Shown: positions 59,511 to 64,000 of the stretch, in pieces
Layout of the letters: each line of letters begins with the position of its first letter
Numbering within the stretch: position 1 is the first letter of the stretch
Source: Leisingera sp. SS27
Lineage (GTDB): Bacteria > Pseudomonadota > Alphaproteobacteria > Rhodobacterales > Rhodobacteraceae
DNA length: 64,000 nucleotides
Assembly: GCF_028368855.1 (NCBI RefSeq)
Contig: NZ_JAQNCY010000012.1
Span: 1-64,000 of the forward strand
Reading direction: 5' to 3'
Translations under genes and position numbers: made by a program
Notes under the pieces: generated by a model
Told to the model about the DNA's origin: nothing
Seen by the model: only the letters and a program-made list of their open reading frames with translations
The model's database searches: none

Positions 59511-60365
59511 ATGAGCGCACTTCCTCCTTATGCAAGCACCGGTCAGCGTGCCTGGTACTATTCCTTCAGAGTGATCTGCGGGCTGATCTTCTTCTTCCTG
59601 ATTGCGCCGATCGTGGTGATCATTCCCCTAAGTTTCAACGCACAGGACTTCTTTACTTTCACTCCGGAAATGCTGCGACTGGACCCCGAAGGCTTCTCGC
59701 TGAAGCATTACAGGAATTTCTTTGGTGATGATTCCTGGCAGACCTCTATGTGGAACTCATTGAAGATCGCACCGATGGCGACCATTGTTTCGGTTACCTT
59801 CGGAACCCTGGCTGCCATCGGCCTCAGCCAGCCGCATGTGCCGTTCCGACGGGCGATCATGGCGATTCTGATTTCGCCGATGATTGTGCCGCTGATCATC
59901 TCCGCAGCCGGTATGTATTTCTTCTACAGCCGTATCGGCCTGCAGGGGACCTACATGGGCGTTGTGCTTGCGCATGCGGCACTCGGCATCCCGTTTGTGA
60001 TCATCACAGTGACCGCAACTCTGGTGGGTTTCGACCGCTCGCTGACCCGCGCCGCAGCCAACATGGGGGCTGATCCGGTCACCACCTTCTTCAGGGTGCA
60101 GATGCCGCTGATCATGCCTGGCGTGATCTCCGGCGGGCTGTTTGCCTTCATCACCTCCTTTGATGAAGTCGTCGTGGTGCTGTTTGTCGGCTCGGCCGGC
60201 CAGCGGACGCTGCCGTGGCAGATGTTCACCGGTCTGCGCGAGCAGATCTCTCCCACCATCCTGGCAGTGGCAACGCTTCTGGTGGCGATCTCCATCATGC
60301 TGCTGGCCACAGTGGAAATGCTGCGCCGCCGCTCCGAGCGCCTTCGCGGGATGTCTCCCAGCTGA
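59511..60365 (+). CDS. potC: Polyamine-type ABC transporter permease (PotC)
   Basis: 284 residues with six membrane helices, including ICGLIFFFLIAPIVVIIPLS and ALGIPFVIITVTATLVGFDR. The coupling loop is TRAAANMGADPVTTFFRVQM followed by PLIMPGVISGGLFAFITSFD. It completes the second polyamine-type transporter. A strong terminator lies 26 bases behind its stop. Confidence 0.95.
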   Translation: MSALPPYASTGQRAWYYSFRVICGLIFFFLIAPIVVIIPLSFNAQDFFTFTPEMLRLDPEGFSLKHYRNFFGDDSWQTSMWNSLKIAPMATIVSVTFGTLAAIGLSQPHVPFRRAIMAILISPMIVPLIISAAGMYFFYSRIGLQGTYMGVVLAHAALGIPFVIITVTATLVGFDRSLTRAAANMGADPVTTFFRVQMPLIMPGVISGGLFAFITSFDEVVVVLFVGSAGQRTLPWQMFTGLREQISPTILAVATLLVAISIMLLATVEMLRRRSERLRGMSPS

Positions 60366-60391
60366 TTGCCGCAAGGTTCACTGAACAAGAA

Positions 60392-60420
60392 AAGGCCCCG
60401 CAATGCGGGGCCTTCCTTTT
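60392..60420 (+). terminator. Intrinsic terminator of the second Pot operon
   Basis: AAGGCCCCGC (60392-60401) pairs perfectly with GCGGGGCCTT (60405-60414) around AAT and runs into CCTTTTTT. Confidence 0.92.
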
Positions 60421-60486
60421 TTGGCGACAATACTCTGCGACCGAATTATCCTTATCCCATAGGGGGACGGGCGGCCTCCACCGGCG

Positions 60487-61815
60487 CTACCGCAATCGCT
60501 GCAGCAGCCGCAGCGAGGCGTAGCCATCCGGCGTCAGCCCGTTTGCAACCTGATAGGCGCGCACTGCTCCGATGGTCTTTGGCCCGATCTTTCCGTCGAC
60601 CCCATCAGTGTCAAAACCTGCACGGGTCAGGCGCTCTTGCATCTCTTCCCGTTCGGATAGGGACAGTGCCCGGTCGCCCCTGGGCCAGCTGCTCTGGATC
60701 GGCGCACCGCCCTTGATCCGGTCGGCCAGGTGACCGACACCGATCACATAAGCGTCCGCTGTGTTGTAGCGTTCAAGCACTGCAAAATTCCGGAAGATCA
60801 TGAAGGCCGCACCTTCGCTGCCAGCGGGCAGCAGGATCGAGGCAGGCCCGTGATCCTGCACTGCATTGCCGTCCAGGCCGGTGATGCCTGCTGATGCCCA
60901 CTCCGACGGCATTTTCTCGATCTCACGATCAGCCAGAGTGTAGTCGAAGCCTTGGGGCAAGGTCACTTCCACCCCCCATGGCTGTCCTTTTACCCAGCCA
61001 AACTGGGCAAGATAGGCTGCGGTGGACGCCAGCGCATCAGCCGGATTATCCGACCAGATATCACGCTTGCCGTCACCAGTGAAATCCACTGCATAGTCCA
61101 GATAGGACGTTGGAATGAACTGAGTGTGCCCCATCGCCCCGGCCCAGCTGCCGGTCATCTTTCGGGCGGCCACATCGCCTGCCTGCAGGATCTTCAGCGC
61201 GGCAACCAGCTGCCCTTCAAAGAACGCGCCGCGCCGCCCGTCAAAGGCCAGGGTCGCCAGAGAGCGGATCACATCCATCTTGCCGCGGAATGTTCCAAAG
61301 CTGCTTTCCAGCCCCCAGATTGCGACGACGATTTCCTTCTCAACACCGTATTCCGCTTCGATCTGATCCAGCCGTGCCTGCTGATCGCGCAATGCGGACT
61401 TGCCGTTCTTCACCCGCAAATCCGATGCCGCGCTGTCCAGGTAGTCCCAGATCGTCTTCGTGAATTCCGATTGGTTGCGGTCGCGGCGGATTACTTCGGC
61501 ATCGTAGCTCACCCCTGCAAAGGCATTCTCCAGAACCTCCGCGTTGATCCCTTGGGCCGTTGCACGAGCCTTGAACCCGGATATCCACCCGTCAAAGCCC
61601 GCTTCAGCCGCAGCCTGTTCCACTGCGATTCCCTGAAGCGAAACTGGCCTCGCTACTGGTCTCAAGGATGTGGCCAAGGCCAGTTGAAAACTATCACTCT
61701 GCTCCTCCTGCCGAACGGCCCCGGACGGGCTTACAGTATCCGGAGAGCTTTCCGGCGCTGCCTCCGCCGTCATTGCACTGCCTGCCACAAGCGATACCGC
61801 AACCCATTTGCGCAT
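60487..61815 (-). CDS. Lytic murein transglycosylase (MltB family) with peptidoglycan-binding domain
   Basis: 442 residues with a signal peptide (WVAVSLVAGSAMTAEA). The SLT_2/MltB domain covers about residues 70-370: FDGWISGFKARATAQGINAE, AIWGLESSFGTFRGKMDVIR with the catalytic glutamate, and SWAGAMGHTQFIPTSYLDYA. A C-terminal peptidoglycan-binding repeat follows (DTDGVDGKIGPKTIGAVRAY). It cleaves the glycan chain in the periplasm, forming 1,6-anhydro ends. It is a single gene. It could serve cell growth; nothing links it to the flagellum, though FlgJ here lacks a hydrolase. Confidence 0.93.
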   Translation of the reverse strand: MRKWVAVSLVAGSAMTAEAAPESSPDTVSPSGAVRQEEQSDSFQLALATSLRPVARPVSLQGIAVEQAAAEAGFDGWISGFKARATAQGINAEVLENAFAGVSYDAEVIRRDRNQSEFTKTIWDYLDSAASDLRVKNGKSALRDQQARLDQIEAEYGVEKEIVVAIWGLESSFGTFRGKMDVIRSLATLAFDGRRGAFFEGQLVAALKILQAGDVAARKMTGSWAGAMGHTQFIPTSYLDYAVDFTGDGKRDIWSDNPADALASTAAYLAQFGWVKGQPWGVEVTLPQGFDYTLADREIEKMPSEWASAGITGLDGNAVQDHGPASILLPAGSEGAAFMIFRNFAVLERYNTADAYVIGVGHLADRIKGGAPIQSSWPRGDRALSLSEREEMQERLTRAGFDTDGVDGKIGPKTIGAVRAYQVANGLTPDGYASLRLLQRLR

Positions 61816-61914
61816 GATGCACCTCGTTATTCACTGCTCTGTACCAGTCTAACTGCGGATCGGTTCGGGTAAAGAGGCCTGTAAACCCATGTGCGGGGTG
61901 CCGCTTGTCTGCAT

Positions 61915-62619
61915 TTACTGCCTGTGCTCGTGTTTGTGTTCACTGCGCAGCAGTTCCAAGGCATCCCGCAGCATTGGCACCCGATGCGGGCGAAAGCTTT
62001 GTTCCGTCACTTCCAGCCCGCGCATCCGGTCCAGACGGAAGACCCGCACCGCCTGGCGCAGGCAGCACCAGGCAATCAGAACAGTTGAGCGGTCGAAATA
62101 CACCACACTCAGCGGTTTCACCTGCCGCTCTGTGACCGCACCGTATCCGTCGGTATAACCGAAACGCACTTCGACCTCGTCCCAGGCAGCCTGGCGCAGA
62201 TCTTGCGCCGGGATTGCTGGAGGGATTGGGCGCTCGAAGCGGTATGGCGCCAGCACCGCGTGGCGCAGCCGGTGTGCCTGCCGGGGCGGAAGCCGCGCCT
62301 GCAGTTTGCGCAATGCTTCAGAGGCCGCAGTGGCCAATTCAGGGTCGCCAATTAGCTCCACCTCACGCAGACCTAGAACCAGCGCTTCCAGCTCGGTGTC
62401 GCGAAACCCCATCGGCGGCAGCGCATTATCCTCGATGAGGGTAAAGCCGTATCCTGCCTCGCCATCGATCACAGCGCCCATCTCGCGCAAAGTTGCGATA
62501 TCGCGATGGATGCTGCGGGCCGACACGCCCAGTTCCTCCCCCAGCCGCGCCGCGGTATGCGGGCCGGGCCCCAGGCGCAGGGCCTGCATCAGCTGGAAGA
62601 GGCGGTGAGTTCGGGACAT
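61915..62619 (-). CDS. YafY-type transcriptional regulator (HTH_11 and WYL domain)
   Basis: 234 residues. The winged helix is at the N-terminus (RTHRLFQLMQALRLGPGPHT, LGVSARSIHRDIATLREMGA) and the WYL domain covers about residues 135-225, with PLSVVYFDRSTVLIAWCCLR and FRLDRMRGLEV. WYL domains sense nucleotide or other small ligands. It is divergent from the GST-like gene, with a perfect inverted repeat between them, so it very likely controls that pair and itself. Confidence 0.92.
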   Translation of the reverse strand: MSRTHRLFQLMQALRLGPGPHTAARLGEELGVSARSIHRDIATLREMGAVIDGEAGYGFTLIEDNALPPMGFRDTELEALVLGLREVELIGDPELATAASEALRKLQARLPPRQAHRLRHAVLAPYRFERPIPPAIPAQDLRQAAWDEVEVRFGYTDGYGAVTERQVKPLSVVYFDRSTVLIAWCCLRQAVRVFRLDRMRGLEVTEQSFRPHRVPMLRDALELLRSEHKHEHRQ

Positions 62620-62640
62620 GCCTGATCATCCTATGCACTA

Positions 62641-62657
62641 ATGACATTAATTGTCAT
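62641..62657. promoter_or_regulatory. Perfect inverted repeat, candidate operator of the YafY-type regulator
   Basis: ATGACA (62641-62646) and TGTCAT (62652-62657) flank TTAAT. The repeat lies 22 bases from the regulator start and 51 bases from the GST-like start. Confidence 0.65.
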
Positions 62658-62707
62658 CAGGCGGGCGTAGAGAAAGGAGAGCAAACACAACAAACAGGAT
62701 TTCAGCA

Positions 62708-63406
62708 ATGCTTTCCCTCCTCACATTCCCCAGCGGATTCGGTTTGTTCAGCATGAGTCCCTTCTGCATCAAATCCGCCTTGATGCTGGAGCTGTCCGGC
62801 CAGCCCTGGCAGCGCAGCGACATGCTGGACCCAACCGAAATGCCGCACCGGAAGCTGCCGGTTCTTGCGACGCCTGACGGACAGATTGCCGACAGTGACG
62901 GCATCCGCGACTGGCTTGAAGAGCAGGGGGCCGATTTCGACGCAGGTCTGAACACCGCAGAGCGCGCCCACGCCCGCGCCTGGGTTCGGCTGGCGGAATA
63001 CCACCTGGGTCTGCACCTTCTGCAAATGCGCTGGAATGACGATACGGTATGGCCCGAGGTTCGGGATCAGATCTTCCAGCCCGTTCCCGAACCCATGCGC
63101 GAAGAGATCAGCGCTCCAGTCAGGAAGGAAATCCAGAACGGGCTGCAGTGGCAGGGCCTCGCCCGTTATAGTGAAGCGGAGCGTATGCACCGGCTTGAAC
63201 AGGATTTGGAACCGATTGCCGCACTTGCCGCGGACAGCCCGTTCCTGATGGGCGAGCAGATTACCTCAGCGGACCTGAGCGTCGCGCCGTTCCTAGCCTC
63301 CATGCTGTACACTTCTGAGACCTCAGTCGTCAGCAAACGCTTGCGGGATGACAAGGTTCTGTGTGCTTATCTGAGCCGTGTGTTCGAAACGGTGCCTCTG
63401 CCATGA
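62708..63406 (+). CDS. Glutathione S-transferase-like protein
   Basis: 232 residues from the ATG at 62708; an in-frame start at 62651 lies inside the operator. The thioredoxin-like N-terminal part has SPFCIKSALMLELSGQPWQR, then HRKLPVLATPDGQIADSDGI, where DSD corresponds to the glutathione-binding Ser/Asp. The helical C-terminal part begins near residue 85. It probably conjugates or reduces small electrophiles with glutathione. It overlaps the following gene by ATGA and is divergent from a YafY-type regulator. Confidence 0.88.
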   Translation: MLSLLTFPSGFGLFSMSPFCIKSALMLELSGQPWQRSDMLDPTEMPHRKLPVLATPDGQIADSDGIRDWLEEQGADFDAGLNTAERAHARAWVRLAEYHLGLHLLQMRWNDDTVWPEVRDQIFQPVPEPMREEISAPVRKEIQNGLQWQGLARYSEAERMHRLEQDLEPIAALAADSPFLMGEQITSADLSVAPFLASMLYTSETSVVSKRLRDDKVLCAYLSRVFETVPLP

Positions 63407-63825
63407 CGACTGCCTTTGCTTCTCCAGAGATCGAGGCCGCCTTTGCGGTCTCTGATCCGCTGGTGCGGGAAGGGTTGCTGCGGCTCCGCCAGTTGGTGTT
63501 TGAGACCGCCGCCGCAACGCCAGAGGCCGGGCGGGTGGAGGAAGTGCTGCGCTGGGGACAGCCGTCTTACGTTACACCTGAGACCAAGACGGGTTCTACC
63601 GTCCGGCTGGGGGTGCCGAAGGGCGCGCGCTTTGCGCTCTTTGTGCATTGCCAAAGCCGCTTGATTCCGGAGTTTGCCTCGGCATTCCCTGCCTGGGACC
63701 GGTTTGAGGGGACTCGCGCCGTGCTGTTTGACGACCCGCAGGACGTGGAGCCGCTGCGTCACGGCTGGCTGATCAAGCGGGCGCTGACCTACAAGATCCG
63801 CGCACCGCTGGATATCTCGGCGTAG
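63403..63825 (+). CDS. DUF1801-like protein
   Basis: 140 residues from the ATG at 63403, which overlaps the stop of the GST-like gene (ATGA). The body resembles the DUF1801/YdhG fold: VREGLLRLRQLVFETAAATP, VLRWGQPSYVTPETKTGSTV and VPKGARFALFVHCQSRLIPE, ending LIKRALTYKIRAP. The function of this family is not established; the fold has been linked to small-molecule or iron handling. Co-translation with the GST-like gene suggests a shared stress role. Confidence 0.82.
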   Translation: MTTAFASPEIEAAFAVSDPLVREGLLRLRQLVFETAAATPEAGRVEEVLRWGQPSYVTPETKTGSTVRLGVPKGARFALFVHCQSRLIPEFASAFPAWDRFEGTRAVLFDDPQDVEPLRHGWLIKRALTYKIRAPLDISA

Positions 63826-63835
63826 ACCCGGTCAG

Positions 63836-63856
63836 GTCTGCCCCATCGGGGCAGAC
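63836..63856. terminator. Bidirectional hairpin terminator
   Basis: GTCTGCCCC (63836-63844) pairs perfectly with GGGGCAGAC (63848-63856) around ATC. It separates the convergent DUF1801-like gene and the gene at the right edge. Confidence 0.75.
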
Positions 63857-63857
63857 T

Positions 63858-64000
63858 CTATTTGCGCCGCTTGCGCTCCACTTTACGCTTCACCTTGGCA
63901 GCCTGGTGCTTGGACTTGGCCGCCTTCCGCTTCACCGTGCGTCCTGCCGGGCTGCGGCGGCCGCGCTGGCCTCCGCCAGCGGGCATCGGGACCTCTTCCA
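63858..64000 (-). CDS. C-terminal fragment of an unknown basic protein
   Basis: The last 46 codons of a gene that enters from the right edge and stops at TAG (63860 to 63858). The visible tail is strongly basic: GRRSPAGRTVKRKAAKSKHQ then AAKVKRKVERKRRK. Such tails occur in RNA- or DNA-binding proteins, for example some DEAD-box helicases, but 46 residues are too few to name it. Confidence 0.6.
   Translation of the reverse strand, partial: EEVPMPAGGGQRGRRSPAGRTVKRKAAKSKHQAAKVKRKVERKRRK

Noticed and set aside
1-64000. CRISPR arrays, insertion sequences, prophage or integrative element ends at the tRNA genes.
   Set aside because: No direct-repeat arrays, transposase or integrase genes, or duplicated tRNA 3' ends were seen.

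Overview
The window is from the chromosome of a roseobacter-type alphaproteobacterium (Rhodobacteraceae, most like Phaeobacter, Leisingera or Ruegeria). This rests on the gene content: an alphaproteobacterial flagellar locus with flaF, flbT and a MotE-like gene, CtrA-type promoter boxes, a TRAP transporter, several polyamine-type ABC operons, and high GC with short intergenic gaps. The genus is inferred, not proven.

Layout. 1-7959: the end of a sugar transferase, a fumarylacetoacetate-hydrolase-family enzyme, a three-gene TRAP transporter behind a perfect palindrome, a 58-residue peptide with a ferredoxin-like cysteine pattern, a hotdog thioesterase, and a LacI regulator overlapping a YcaQ-like gene. 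7960-11614: three tRNAs (Arg-CCT, Thr-CGT, Leu-CAG) around a divergent AraC / cupin-monooxygenase module. 11831-15408: an oxygen-limitation block with hemN and the copper nitrite reductase pair nirK-nirV; nirK has a good Fnr/Nnr-type box.

15560-46981 is one large flagellar locus of 32 called genes: motB-flgE-flgK-flgL-flgI (+), fliF-fliH-fliN-fliP (-), fliL-unknown-motE-motA-827-residue periplasmic protein (+), flhA-fliR-flhB-FliJ-like (+), flgB-flgC-fliE-fliQ-flgF-flgG-flgA-flgH-second fliL (-), fliI (+), fliC-flaF-flbT (-), flgJ-flgN (-), fliK-flgD (+). Stop/start overlaps are common. CtrA-like sites (TTAA-N7-TTAAC) lie in front of motB, flgE, fliF/fliL and fliK/flgJ, with weaker ones before motA and fliC. 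No fliG, fliM or fliA is seen. The least explained part is the MotE-like protein plus the large AMIN/helical-repeat protein beside motA, which I propose plays the part that MotE and MotC play in rhizobia.

47046-60414 is a polyamine/amino-compound region: a kinase-like gene with no normal start codon, an FAD oxidase and a Pot-type ABC transporter (-), a divergent FadR-type regulator, a class III aminotransferase, then a second complete Pot-type transporter (+). Uptake, oxidation and transamination of polyamines is the natural reading. 60487-64000: an MltB-like transglycosylase, a divergent YafY/WYL regulator with a GST-like and a DUF1801-like gene around a perfect inverted repeat, and the basic tail of an unknown protein running off the end.

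No CRISPR array, insertion sequence, prophage or replication origin was recognised. No clear-cut new defence or mobile system was found; the best candidates for undescribed biology are the cysteine peptide at 4890, the MotE/large-periplasmic-protein pair, and the untranslated gap at 41217-41931.
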